A stretch of DNA of 64,000 nucleotides. Source: Isoetes taiwanensis (Eukaryota; Streptophyta; Lycopodiopsida; Isoetales; Isoetaceae). The notes under the pieces are model-generated. The model saw nothing but the letters and a program-made list of their open reading frames with translations, did not search any database and had not been told where the DNA came from. This document shows, one piece after another, positions 10,579 through 21,573 of this stretch. The stretch's first letter is position 1. Each line of letters opens with the position of its first letter. Location of the stretch: positions 901,834 through 965,833 of the forward strand of contig JAJEKV010000053.1 of the NCBI GenBank assembly GCA_021234155.1, written 5' to 3'. The position numbers and the translations under genes are program-made.

Positions 10579-12640
10579 ATCATGTCTGCCCGAGCTTTCA
10601 CCCCAGAGGAGAGTTTAGTCGACGGCGCCTCGTTTGGAGCGCCATCAACGTCGCAAAGTTGCTCGAGATATGTATAACATTGGTTATGATATTGAGGGAG
10701 GCCATATTCGCTCACGAGCTCAATCGGCGCCACCTACTCCTCGTGTTCACTCTCGTCCTGGCTCTCCTCCAGCGTGTAAACATTGTTCACAACCTCAGTC
10801 ACCACATCCTACACCTGTTCAGCCCCCTCCAGCTTATTTCCACACTCCGAGTGCCTATATTCATATCTCCTCCGCCATACTCCTCCGCCTTCACAACCAT
10901 CATCTTCCCCCGAGGAATGGGTTATCCCCATGTATCTTTCGCCCTCCCTGTGTGTTCGACATATCCCAATCCCCTTCTTTTCACCCGACTCTTCCAGTTT
11001 ACACTCTCGCTGATCTCAAACCCCATGAACACAGCACTCCAAGACCATCCCAGGATGATGCCTCTTTTCAAGACTCAAGGTTTTTCGCCCTTTGCAACAC
11101 CATCCCGAGACTATGGTTGTACCACCTCATTATGTGCCTCCTCCTACTCACCGCCGGCTATGCAAGGTCCGCCACAATCTTTTTTCAGACTCTCAAACTG
11201 ACCTATCCCACTTTTTGGCAAAGCATTTAAAGGCAAACCATTGGATCAAAGTGCTCAAGCCCACATGGAAGAATTTGAGGCTCGCTGTCCTAAATGGTCA
11301 CGCTCAACCTCAACTGAAGTTCCATATCTTTTCCACCACGCCGCGTGGATCCCCTCATCAATGGCTCATGGCAAACAAAAGCCATTGGAAACAAAACCGA
11401 TGCAGACATGAAGACCGCTTCCTTTCTCATTATGGAACCACGATGATGATCAACTTCTTCTCAACCAACTCAATGATCTTCAAGACAAGCCCACTGAGTC
11501 AGCCCGAGTTTGCGGATCGCCTTCACATCCTCCTCAAAGAAACTTCAAGAGTACCCCACGCAAAGCCGGATCCTCGCTCGGTTTCTCCGTGGACTTCTTC
11601 CGGCTATTCGCCTCATGATCAATACCATGCCCCAAGACTTTGCGAACTTGTCTTTCATTGTTTCCTCCCGAGGCATGGCCCTCTAGGGTTACCCTTCATT
11701 CCTCCTGTCATGGTACCTCGGTAGTAGCTCAGCCTCCACACTCCAATCCTCAATGCGGTCAAATTTGGTGCCACCTCAGAAATATCGGGCCATTTGGCCA
11801 ATGAGTGCAACTCCTCCAATGGCCCCTCCTCATTGCAAACGCTGCAACATGTGCAATCATGCCACGGAAGAATGAACTCAGATCATCCTAACGCTCTTCC
11901 CAAGAAAAGATGGTTTATCAAGTCCAAACCACGCCAAGAATGACGCCATACCAACCTCATCAATTTCAAACTCAACCACTTCAACAAGATCCACAGCCTC
12001 AAAGAATCTCCGCCAAGAGGACAAGGCAACCGACCTCCTTTTGATCCTTCTAAAGCCCTATCATTGTCCGGAATGGGGTCATACCACCACCGCATGCCCT
12101 CAACATCCTCAAGTTCAAGTCCAACTTCCGTGCACGAATCAAACCACATCAAGACGCCCACGCCTATCAACTTTGATATCGCTAATGGCAAACAAGGCCC
12201 TCATCCGTTCGTTTCTCGAAGCCACCACGCTGCCTCAACAATCACGGTATCAACCAGCCCCTTTGTCAACTCCTCCTCCTCGATCAACAAGCCGGTGAAG
12301 AAATTTATCGGGCTCTCAATCCTCCAGCTCAACCGGCCCAATTGGGTTGGTTTGGTTTCACGCTGCACTGTATGCCACGCCCTTTGACCATCCTTCCTCA
12401 TGATACGCAACCTCCGCTTTTGTAGTTGACATGATCCTCATGCCGAGGGACAAAAAGGTTTACTTTGCCCCGTGATGACCGATAAACTCATGCCTCATGT
12501 CATGCCCAAAGTCGACAAAATATCCTCAACCTCATGCAGTGCCGCCAAGGATCTAACCCTCGACTAATGTACACGCCACCACCGTGGCTCAACAAATAGC
12601 CATGACGACTCTTCGACATCTCACACTCCACGCTCTCAGA
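10579..12640 (+). pseudogene. gag: gag of element A
   Basis: The likely start is MSARAFTPEES at 10579, 45 bp after the LTR. The product would be the capsid and nucleocapsid precursor that packages element RNA in the cytoplasm. The frame is shifted several times (about 10660, 11090, 11720 and later). Pro/His/Ser-rich sequence follows the N-terminus. Two CCHC remnants are visible. CKRCNMCNHATEE near 11839 has its last Cys codon replaced by TGA, and PEWGHTTTAC near 12070 has lost upstream cysteines. Element C preserves three intact CCHC knuckles in the homologous region, which identifies the family. A separate short protease-upstream region follows. Confidence 0.7.
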
Positions 12641-12663
12641 CATATCCGCATATTGCTGCAGAG

Positions 12664-14137
12664 GTGGAGCTTCTCAAAGACGTTTCTGCTTCTTTACCTC
12701 AGACTTCAGCTCCCTTGGATCCTGCTGATTCGTTTTCTCATGTCCCTTTGGAACTCCAAGAAGAACTTGCCAAAATCAAAATTCCTTTAAGTTTAGCCAC
12801 CATTTTGAAACTTTGTCCTGCTCTCAAGGACCAGTTGCCCCTTCCCACGGTTTTGGTTGGGGCTGTGGCTACCTCTACACCCACGGTGCATGCCACGGTG
12901 GACAATCAACAAGTCAATCATGTCCAGATTGATGGTGGAAGTGCTGTCAATCTCATTACTGATAAGCTCAGAAAGCAATTGGGCATCAAACAACTTTACC
13001 GTGCCCCTTACGACATCAAATTGGCTAATGGCCATATCACGTGCCCTCAAGGCATCACGCCTCTTCTTCACATCAATATAGGCGACCTCAGATTCCCCTT
13101 GGAATTTGGTGTTTGGAAAGCTGGGGAAGATCCAAGTGATTATGAAATGTTGATAGGCAGGCCCTTTCTCTGTCAGGCCAAAAGTATCCATTACTGGGCC
13201 ACGGACCAGCTCGTCATTACCGATGGTCATCTCAATGCCACCATGGATTTGGAAACTGGCAAGATCATCTCGGTCGAACATGCTGAACCCTCTCTCTCAG
13301 GCACCAATTCTGACGAAGCACAAAACATCTATCATGTACAGGCTCCCCCTACGAGTCTGCCTCTGTCATCCTACCCTGAATATGTTGATCCGTGGGGAGA
13401 GATGACTCTCGATCAGGACCAGGCTGTGACTGCTTTACTCGACCCCTACCTAGCTCCTTGCAATCGCATCCAACGCATTGACCATTTTTCCGACACTGTA
13501 CTTTCTCCAGAAACGGTGGACGTCCAGGCCGTCATGAAGCAATCACTGCTCGATGATGCTCAGCAACCGCTTTTCTTCACCACACAAAATGCAGCTCATC
13601 CCGTCATGTTTCAACCTCCTGCTCACGTCGTTCAAGACACGGAAGTTGTTCCATACATTCAGACTCCGGAGGTGGAGATTGTGGACGTTGGCAACAATCA
13701 GCCCGTCCGCCTTGCTGCAAATCTCCCGACCACCTATCGCGCATGCGCCCTCACGCTGTTCAAAAAATTCAAACACATTTTTGCCTGGAGCTATAAAGAT
13801 CTTCGGGGTATCAACAAAGACTTGGGGGAACTCACCATTCCTACCAAACCAGATGCACGTCCTGTCTAGCAACGACAGCACCGGCTCAACCCCAATTACC
13901 GTGACCGTGTCAAGGCCGAAATTGATAAACTCCTTGCTGCCGGCTTGATTTATGAGGTCAAACATTATGAATGGGTGAGCCCCATCGTCATTGTTCTCAA
14001 ATACAACGGTAAGATCCGCGTCTGTGTGGACTATCGCAAACTCAATCATGCAAACGTGATCACTTTCAACTTCCCTTCACAAACCAGGTTCTGGAAGAGG
14101 CTGCTGGTCATGAAATGTACTCCTTCATGGATGGTTT
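12664..14137 (+). pseudogene. pol: pol of element A, protease and first part of reverse transcriptase
   Basis: A 401-residue open frame runs 12664-13869. The aspartic protease active site reads IDGGSAVNLI (about 12928), with Gly in place of the usual Ser/Thr of DSG/DTG. The flap-side partner MLIGRPFL is near 13147. FAWSYKDLRGI near 13784 opens the reverse-transcriptase region. After a TAG at 13867-13869 the frame continues with SPIVIVLKYNGKIRVCVDYR (about 13978), the fingers of a gypsy reverse transcriptase. The coding stops at 14137, where element B is inserted, and resumes at 19695. The inserted copia element splits a conserved DGFSGY-type motif. Confidence 0.9.
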
Positions 14138-14734
14138 TGTTGCATAATGTTCAGAAAATATTCTCTGAGTTTATGATGATTCAGATGAGTTCTTGCAGTT
14201 GGTTACAGTGCTAGGTTGTTATCTGGCAAGTTACACTGAACGCTGTACCTTGGTCTTGTTGGTCACATAAGGTGAAATATTGGCATTAAAAGACCAATGG
14301 TTAAAGGGTTAAAAGATAAGTTAGAAGCCATCGAATATTGAGGTAAATTATATTGCTTATTTAAGATGGCAAATGAAATTATAGCAGATCGAGTTCAATG
14401 GTCGATGAAGGCAAAACCGTTTGAGTGAACACCTCGGTTGCTTAACCGCCGGATCTGCTAGGCTATATACACCTGTGAACATTGGATCCAACTCTGAGTG
14501 AGCCGGATCCAGCAGAAAACGTCTAAGGTGTATGGTTGTCGGTGCTACAGTGTTTGAATCGTTACCAAATCTACAGTAACAATTGAGATTTGAATTCAAT
14601 GGTTATTTGGCTTATTATTAATAAGGAAGTTGTGACTTAAGCTTGTTGCATTGAGTTAAGTCTTATTGTACTAGATCAAGTAGTGATAAGTAGAAAGGTG
14701 ATTTTATCTTAAGGAATTTCTTGATCTAACAACA
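14138..14734 (+). repeat. 5' LTR of element B
   Basis: 597 bp, starts TGTTGCATAATG and ends CTAACAACA two bases before the primer-binding site. It aligns with 19096-19689 along its full length. Confidence 0.95.
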
Positions 14735-14736
14735 AG

Positions 14737-14748
14737 TGGTATCAGAGC
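14737..14748 (+). promoter_or_regulatory. Primer-binding site of element B
   Basis: TGGTATCAGAGC, complementary to the 3' end of plant initiator tRNA-Met. It lies two bases after the 5' LTR, the standard copia arrangement. Confidence 0.9.
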
Positions 14749-14763
14749 ACCAGGTTCAAGATC

Positions 14764-15700
14764 ATGGCCAAGAGGATTTGGAGCAAACTTACTCAATGCG
14801 CTTGAAGTCTATAAAGGAGGGGCAGATTTCAAACTGAAAACCAGATTATGCATATTCTAGAAGTAGAGGATCCTGGTGGGAACTTGTAGATCCCAAATGT
14901 GTGAGGATGATGCAGATGACACATCTTCTACAAGTATGTGGTGTGCAAGCTCAACAAATTGGAGAAGTCGAGGAGGAGGATCAGCAAATCTTAGTGGAGA
15001 AGGAAGCAAGTTCAAAGAAATGCAATCAGAATTGCAAAAATAAAGGAGGCCAAAGGAATCATTTGCAAAGAAGGTTGGTCCAACCATCATGCTAAAAACT
15101 CGAGGTAAGACTCCTAGGTGATGTGGAATTATTTGCTTAAAAATTATGAAGCCAAGACATCTTCCCAAATTGATGTTTTAGAGACCGAACTAAGGAATTT
15201 AAGATTTCATGAGGATGATGATGTGTCAGAATTTTTAATAAATTTGACAACATCATAGCAGACCCTTGATGGAGCCGGAGTAGTCATTAATGAGAGGTAT
15301 CAAGTCTTATCTATTGCTAATGCAAGGGCACCAATGAACATCTATCACGAATGTAGCAAAAAACAAGACTTAAGGCTGAAAACATGTTAAGGACGTAAAT
15401 TGAACAAAGGAAAGTCGAAAAGAATATGAGGAAGCTAGTGAAATACTCTATGCCGGGGAAAAAGATTTAGTAGGTCCCCTCGCTTCTATTGTAATGTCAA
15501 GGTCACATTAAGGTCAACTGTCCTAAGTTGTCAAAACCAATAGATGCTTTAATTGTCAAGGGTTTGGACATGTTGTCGCTAATTGTTCCAGCCCAAAGGA
15601 GCAAGATAAAACCAGAGGTACGGCCAAGAGAGGTGGGGATACAATGCAAGAGGAACTAATTCTAGAGAAAGAGGGAATTTCAGTAAATAGAGGAAGAGGA
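14764..15700 (+). pseudogene. gag: gag of element B
   Basis: The ATG at 14764 opens MAKRIWSK, followed by frameshifted Gag sequence. A well-preserved CCHC zinc knuckle CFNCQGFGHVVANC lies at 15545-15586. A preceding degraded knuckle-like CYCN stretch is near 15493. The knuckle binds element RNA in the virus-like particle. Several stops and shifts break the frame between 14880 and 15700. Confidence 0.75.
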
Positions 15701-16059
15701 AGATCAACTAGTGTAAACATAACAAGAGAAGCAACCTAAGAAGAACCCCGAGGAAGAATTGGACGAGAATGCAGAGGTAATTTCAAAAACACTTTCAGTT
15801 TCTGAAAATGATTCTAAGAATGATGATAATCTATTTGTCATAGATAGTGGAGCTGAAAGAAGTGTGATTAAATCCAAATGCAGATTGAAGGAGAAGAATA
15901 GCAGAATTTCCAGTTTTGTTTCAATGGGAGATGGCAAATTAGAGAAGGTTGAAGAAGAAGGACTTTGGAGCTTTTATGATTTGGAAGGGAAAGTGTTTTG
16001 GAGCTTGACAAAGTGTTTTGTGTGCCTAATATAGTGAAAAATCTCATTTGCTATAATGC
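15701..16059 (+). pseudogene. pol: Protease of element B pol
   Basis: The frame at 15759-16034 has NLFVIDSGAERSVI with the DSGA catalytic motif at about 15841, typical of copia aspartic proteases. SMGDGKLEKVEEEG follows, as in the linker before integrase. A stop near 16032 separates it from the integrase frame, which begins at about 16060 with MVDLGYHVTFE. Confidence 0.85.
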
Positions 16060-17085
16060 TTGGTAGATCTTGGATATCATGTGACCTTTGAAAGGTTATT
16101 TTGTAAGATTATGATGGATAATAAAATCAAATTTCTTGGGAAAAGAATTGGCAAACTTTTTGGATTCTATAATGGTATGGCAGATTCAATTAATTTTGTA
16201 ATGTTGCCTACTTTACAAACATGGCATGAGAGACTTGGGCATACACATGCAAACAATATAAACTATATGATTAAAAGAGGAATGATTATAGGAGAAGAAA
16301 GCAAGGAAGTAAATTTTCAATGCAAGGGCTATCTGCTGGGAAAAAACAGCAGGTTACCATTTCCTAAGCATGCAAAAAGAGCAAAGGAAATTCTGGAAAT
16401 AGTGCACAGTGATCTTTGTGGACCCTTAAATGTAAGGAGCATACATGGGAAAAGGTATTTTATCACCTTCACGGATGATGTGACCAGAAAAACTAAATGC
16501 TACACTCTAAGGAGCAAGGATCAAGCTTTTGAAGCATTCAAGATATTCCAGTCTGAAGTAGAAAGACAAACTGGTAAGCAAATTAAATGCTTGAGAACTG
16601 ACAGAGGAGATGAATTCATTTCTTACAGGTTCAATAAATATTGTCAACAACTTGGAATCAAAAGACAACTTACTTGTGCTCATACGCCTCAACAAAATGG
16701 AGTAGCAGAGAGGAAGAATAGGACACTGCTCAAGGCAGTGAGATCCATGCTGAAACATTCTGGATTACCCAATTTCCTATGGGAGGAAACTCTTCAAGCC
16801 GCTGCTAACATTCAAAATAAGTTACCTACAAGAAGTACAAATGGGAAAGCACCAGACAAACTATGGTATGGGACTGAACCCTCTTTTGATCAATACAAAG
16901 TGTATGGTTGTGCAGCCTATGCTCATATACCAGAGGAGACTAGGAAGAAATTAGATGACAGGGCCTGTCTATGTTATCTTATAGGCTATGATGGGAATTC
17001 AAAAGGATACAAATTATATGATCCTATCAAAAAGAAGATCATACTAAGGTGGATGTTACCTTTGACGAAAGCATGCACTTTATAA
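16060..17085 (+). CDS. pol: Integrase of element B pol (copia type)
   Basis: A 341-residue uninterrupted frame. The N-terminal zinc site appears as WHERLGHTHANN and then CKGYLLGK, where one cysteine is not seen. The DDE core is intact: D in VHSDLCGPL, D in LRTDRGDEF, and E in NGVAERKNR. The C-terminal copia signature YGCAAYAHIPEETRKKLDDR and LIGYDGNSKGYKLYDP follows. It would join element cDNA to host DNA in the nucleus. This is the longest intact domain in element B. Confidence 0.9.
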   Translation: MVDLGYHVTFERLFCKIMMDNKIKFLGKRIGKLFGFYNGMADSINFVMLPTLQTWHERLGHTHANNINYMIKRGMIIGEESKEVNFQCKGYLLGKNSRLPFPKHAKRAKEILEIVHSDLCGPLNVRSIHGKRYFITFTDDVTRKTKCYTLRSKDQAFEAFKIFQSEVERQTGKQIKCLRTDRGDEFISYRFNKYCQQLGIKRQLTCAHTPQQNGVAERKNRTLLKAVRSMLKHSGLPNFLWEETLQAAANIQNKLPTRSTNGKAPDKLWYGTEPSFDQYKVYGCAAYAHIPEETRKKLDDRACLCYLIGYDGNSKGYKLYDPIKKKIILRWMLPLTKACTL

Positions 17086-17099
17086 ATACACGTGGAATT

Positions 17100-18960
17100 G
17101 GAGAAACAAAAGGACACAGTGGGAACTCAAAGGACAATGGAAGTACAAAGGCAAAGAAGTTTTGATGAGGATAATAATGCCGGAAATGTTCCCCGATATG
17201 GAGCAGAATCGAAAACATGGCGGAAAAAGAAGTGTAAATGAGCGTAATAATATTGTGAGAAATGAAATGGATGAAGGAACTCAGGTGTAAACATGGATCA
17301 TGGCAATGGTATTGTGAAAACTAGGAAAAGACAAACTGAAGCAGAAAAACTCAGAAATGAATTTCAAATAGATGTAAGCAAATATGGCGTAAATATTGAA
17401 GGGAAAAGCAAGAGACTTACCGAGGAACCTAGACCAGAGCTTAATTGGAACAAATATTAGCTATTTTAGAGCTAAACGTGTCTCTTCATATGAAGAGTCA
17501 ATGATTGCTGGAGACTCATTATATTGGAAGAAAGCAATGGAAGAAGAATTGGAGGCATTTCAGAGAACTCAAACATATGAGCTAGTTAAGAGGCCAAATG
17601 GGAAAAATATTGTTAAAAATAAATGGATATTTAGGCTTAAGCCTAACTCGATGGAAAGGGCAGAAATACAAAGCTAGATTGGTGGCAAAAGGATTTTCTC
17701 AAAAGAAAGGACTAGATTATGATGAGACCTTCTCTCCAATAGTTAAATTAACAAGCTTGAGGATGCTATTAGTAGTAGCAAATGCAAAGAATCTTGAAAT
17801 ACATCACATGGATGTAAGCACCGCGTTTCTAAAATGCTAAATTGATGAAGAAATTTTTATGGAGCAGCCACAAGGATATGAAGTTGGAACCAACTTGGTT
17901 TGAAGCTAAATAGGGCAGCCTATGGTCTTAAACAAGCACCTAGACAATGGTACATTTGTATAGATGAATATCTAAGAATTGGTGGATTTAACAAATTGGA
18001 AAGTGATGGAATTATCTATATTTTTAGACAAGGCAGCAAATATTGCATCATTGCACTATATGTGGATGATTGCATTATGGTCTCTAACTCTTTGGAATGT
18101 TTGAATTACAGAAAAATATGTTAAAGCACAAGTTTAAAATGACCGATTTAGGTGAGTTAAAAAAAAAAGTTCTTGGGAATTGAAGTATACAGGAACAGGG
18201 AAAGCAGTAAAATCACACTCACATAGACATCAAACATTCAGAGTATTTTGGAAAGGTTTGGAATGAGTGTGTAAAACAGTCAATACTCCTTTGGTGCCTG
18301 GACATGCCATATCCGAGGACATGTGTCCCAAAAATATTTTAACTAAAGGAAATGGAGGGAATACCATACGTAGAATTATTGGGTTGCTTTATCAGATGTT
18401 AGTAATTGTACATACTCGATATTGCTTTTTGCAAAATGGGTTTGCTAAGTAGGTACTCAAGCAACCCAGGGCACCAACATTGGATAGCAGCAAAAAGAAT
18501 CTTGAGATTTCTTAAAGGCACTCAAGATCAAGGTATAAGTTATTCAAACAATGATCTAATTCTTAAAGGATATTGTGATGCTTTGGTTGGGGCTCTGATT
18601 GGTGCCAGAAGTCAACATCCGGTTTTTCATTAATGCTTGGTGGAGCAGCCATAACATGGAAGTCTAAGAAACAATCAAGCACTGCTATGTCTTCAGCTGA
18701 AGCTGAATATGTAGCTACCACTCTTGCTGCTAAAGAAATCGTTTGGGCCAGGAGATTGTTAAATGAGTTAGATATAAGACAAGAAAAGGCCACCATTTTA
18801 TTATGTGACAGCCAAAGTTGTATTGCCATCACTAGAAATCCTCGCTTTTACATCAAAGAACCAAGCACATTGAACCGCATATACATTTTATCGTGGAAAT
18901 GGTTGCAAAGGGCGTGTTCAAGTTGGAGTTCATAGGCACTCAAGATTAAGCCGCAGATAT
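17100..18960 (+). pseudogene. pol: Reverse transcriptase and RNase H of element B pol
   Basis: Pieces in three frames. SLYWKKAMEEELEAF (about 17515) and ARLVAKGFSQKKGLDYDETF (about 17671) are standard copia reverse-transcriptase blocks. MDVSTAFLKC follows; the next codon TAA (17838-17840) is a stop. AAYGLKQAPRQWY and LYVDDCIMV, the catalytic YVDD, are at about 17910-18080. RNase H shows QHWIAAKRILRFLKGT (about 18478), ITWKSKKQSS and SAEAEYVA (about 18655-18715) and a DSQSCIAI block. Stops and shifts make it non-functional as written. Confidence 0.9.
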
Positions 18961-19095
18961 TCTCACAAAAGCTCTCACATATATCAAGTTCTAAAAATTT
19001 GAAAACTTACTTGGTGTTACGGTGAATTGATCATTGCCGATGAGATAAATGTTATCCAAATTTAACAATTCGTGAGAACATTATCCGATGGGGAA

Positions 19096-19689
19096 TGTTG
19101 CATAATGTTCGTAAAATATTCTCCGAAGTTTATGATGATTCGTGATGAGTTCTTGCAGTTGGTTACAAAGGCTAGGTTGTTATCCGGCAAGTTACACTAA
19201 AACCGCATCTTGGTCTTGTTGGTCACATAAGGTGAAATATTGGCATTAAAAGACCAATGGTTAAAGGGTTAAAAGATAAGTTAGAAGCCATCGAATATTG
19301 AGGTAAATTATATTGCTTATTTAAGATGGCAAAATGAAATTATAGCAGATCGAAGTTCAATGGTTTGAAGGCAAAACCGTTTGAGCTGAACACCCCCGCT
19401 GTTTAACCGCCGGACTGCTAGGCTATATACATGGTGAACATTGGATCCAACTCTGAGTGAGCCGGATCCAGCAGAAAACGTCTAAGGTGTATGGTTGTCG
19501 GTGCTACAGTGTTTGAATCGTTACCAAATCTACAGTAACAATTGAGATTTGAATTCAATGGTTATTTGGCTTATTATTAATAAGGAAGTTGTGACTTAAG
19601 CTTGTTGCATTGAGTTAAGTCTTATTGTACTAGATCAAGTAGTGATAAGTAGAAAGGTGATTTTATCTTAAGGAATTGATCTAACAACA
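19096..19689 (+). repeat. 3' LTR of element B
   Basis: 594 bp, preceded by the polypurine tract GATGGGGAA (19087-19095). It differs from the 5' LTR mainly in clusters near CAG/CTG/CCG motifs. Confidence 0.95.
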
Positions 19690-19694
19690 AGTTT

Positions 19695-20600
19695 TTCCGG
19701 CTACAATCAAATTTCAATCAAAGAGGCAGATCAACTCAAGACTACCTTTACCACCCCGTGGGGCACTTTTGCCTACAAGGTGGTTCCTTTTGGTTTATCC
19801 AACTCTCCATCCATGTTTCAACACATCATGCTCTCGGTTTTTCAAGATTATATGAAGGAGAAACCCTTTCTCCAGATTTTTCAAGATGACTTTTCCGCCT
19901 ACAATTCCATGGATGACCACCTGGATAAATTAGAACTTGTCTTTCAGAAATGTGATGAGTCAGGCATTAGTCTCAATCCCGAGAAGTGCACCTTCTGCGT
20001 CACCTCTGGTGTTCTGTTAGGACATGTGGTCAGTAAAGCAGGTATCACCACGGATCCTGCTAAAATCAGTTGCGTGCTTAAAACTCAAGCACCATCTAAT
20101 ATCAAGGAGATACGTTCTTTCCTGGGCAAGGTAAATTATTATTCCACCTTCATTCCTGGACTTGCAGCCATTGCTGATCCCATTCATAAACTCACGGGTG
20201 ATGAATCCACTTGGGCTTGGAATTCCTAGGCGGATGCTGCTTTCCAACAGTTGAAGATCTTGCTTACTCAGGCCCCCGTGCTTGTTTCTCCTCAATGGGA
20301 CAAGCCTTTTCATGTTCATGTCGATGTCTCAGCATTTGCTGTTCTCTCACAAGCATTTGACGCGCACACAGATAAACCGAACCGTTATGCCAGCAGAAAA
20401 CTCAATCCTGCTGAGCGCAACTACTCTGCCACCGAGAGGGAGGCATTGGGCTTAATTTTTTGTGTCCAACGCCTGGCCATTATTTGTTGGGCGGTCCGAT
20501 CAAATTCTTTTGTTGATCATCGCACTTCTTTATCCGGATCAACAAGTCCACGCCCACGGGCAAGATTGCTCGTTAGGTCCTTCGGTTGCAAGAATTCGGC
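19695..20600 (+). pseudogene. pol: pol of element A, reverse transcriptase palm and RNase H
   Basis: The frame resumes after element B with YNQISIKEADQLKTTF and TPWGTFAYKVVPFGL. The catalytic site reads QIFQDDFSAY (about 19878), so the YxDD box is FQDD. Next are NPEKCTF, GHVVSKAGI, IRSFLGKVNYYS and the thumb. A TAG at 20227-20229 interrupts. RNase H continues in frame with PFHVHVDVSAFAV, then SRKLNPAERNYSATEREALG. The element C copy has the same FQDD, so the variant is a family trait. Confidence 0.9.
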
Positions 20601-20689
20601 CCGCTTGAAATCGCTCATAAGGCTGGCAAATCTCATGTTGTACCGAGATTATCTCTCACGATCCCACGTGATGATCCCTCCACGGGTGT

Positions 20690-20979
20690 TTGGGATGCCT
20701 TTCCCCGACGCCACCGTTTTTGGTCACGGCCACGCCCCATTGGTTTCATAACTTTCAGCAATATCTCCTCACAGGTGCTCTTCCCTCTGAAGATCCCACG
20801 CTCTCTCCAGAAAAACTTCGATCACGCCACCGTCAATTTCTCCGTGAGGTCCGAGACTACACCATGGTTGCGGGCCATCTTTACAAACGCGGCAAGGATA
20901 TGGTCCTTCGACGCTATGTACTCCCTCATGAAGTGCCCGATATCGTTCGACAAGCCCATCAAGGGCTTGGTGGTGGTCA
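20690..20979 (+). pseudogene. pol: Integrase N-terminus of element A
   Basis: The open frame contains YTMVAGHLYKRGKDMVLRRYV and VRQAHQGLGGGH, the linker and first zinc-binding His residues of a gypsy integrase. Coding stops at 20979, where element C is inserted. It resumes at 31292 after the GGTCA target duplication. Confidence 0.85.
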
Positions 20980-21561
20980 TGTTTGGGGTCCGGTTCGAAC
21001 TCAAGCAAGACAGCCCTCTGTGAGGACCCTTGGATCTAACAGGAGAACGGGGAGCTATGTCACGCGGGATTTGCAAAAAGAACAAGGAAAAGAGAACAGA
21101 AAGCAAAAAGAGAACAATGAGATCACAATAATGAGAACAACTTCCTTGATGTCAATGAAGATACATGAGCTCTTTAATCGAGAAAACCGGGCGAGACAAG
21201 ACTCAAAACTCATCATATGCTAGCTCTACTCATATATATAGTACAATGGCCTTTGGGCCCAATATATAGACACTCCGATCGATTTTTGGTCGACTCGAAG
21301 GAGGCCCGATTTGGTAGTGAATGCCGGGCGGGCGTCTTTGAAATGCCCGAAATCACGCCGATGTGCCGACGCTAAAGCGTGACGGGCCGCCATTTTGTCC
21401 GAAGCCCCCTTTGACAAGAAGAAGCGGGCTTTGATCAAGGGTGGTCCGCTTTGGTCTTTATGGGCCTTTGACGATCGAATTGCTCGACCGCAGATCCTTA
21501 GCCTTGAGTTGGTCCGTCAGATGATGAATAGTCCCGGTATCAAAGACGCATGTGACTAACA
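20980..21561 (-). repeat. 3' LTR of element C
   Basis: 582 bp. On the minus strand it starts TGTTAGTCAC at 21561 and ends CCCCAAACA at 20980. It is homologous to the two LTRs of element A, with the same TATATATA and CTAGCTCTAC block at 21222-21240. Confidence 0.92.
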
Positions 21562-21573
21562 CTCCTCCCCACC
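21562..21573 (-). promoter_or_regulatory. Polypurine tract of element C
   Basis: GGTGGGGAGGAG on the minus strand, directly upstream of the 3' LTR. This is the plus-strand priming position of an LTR retrotransposon. Confidence 0.8.

Larger units (their letters stand above)
14138..19689 (+). mobile_element. Element B: Ty1/copia retrotransposon inserted in element A reverse transcriptase
   Basis: 5552 bp with LTRs of 597 and 594 bp, TGTTGCAT...AACAACA ends, an initiator tRNA-Met primer-binding site and a GATGGGGAA polypurine tract. The target duplication is GGTTT (14133-14137) on the left and AGTTT (19690-19694) on the right, one mismatch. Gag, protease, integrase, reverse transcriptase and RNase H follow in copia order on the plus strand. 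The LTRs are close to identical apart from clustered small differences. Confidence 0.95.
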
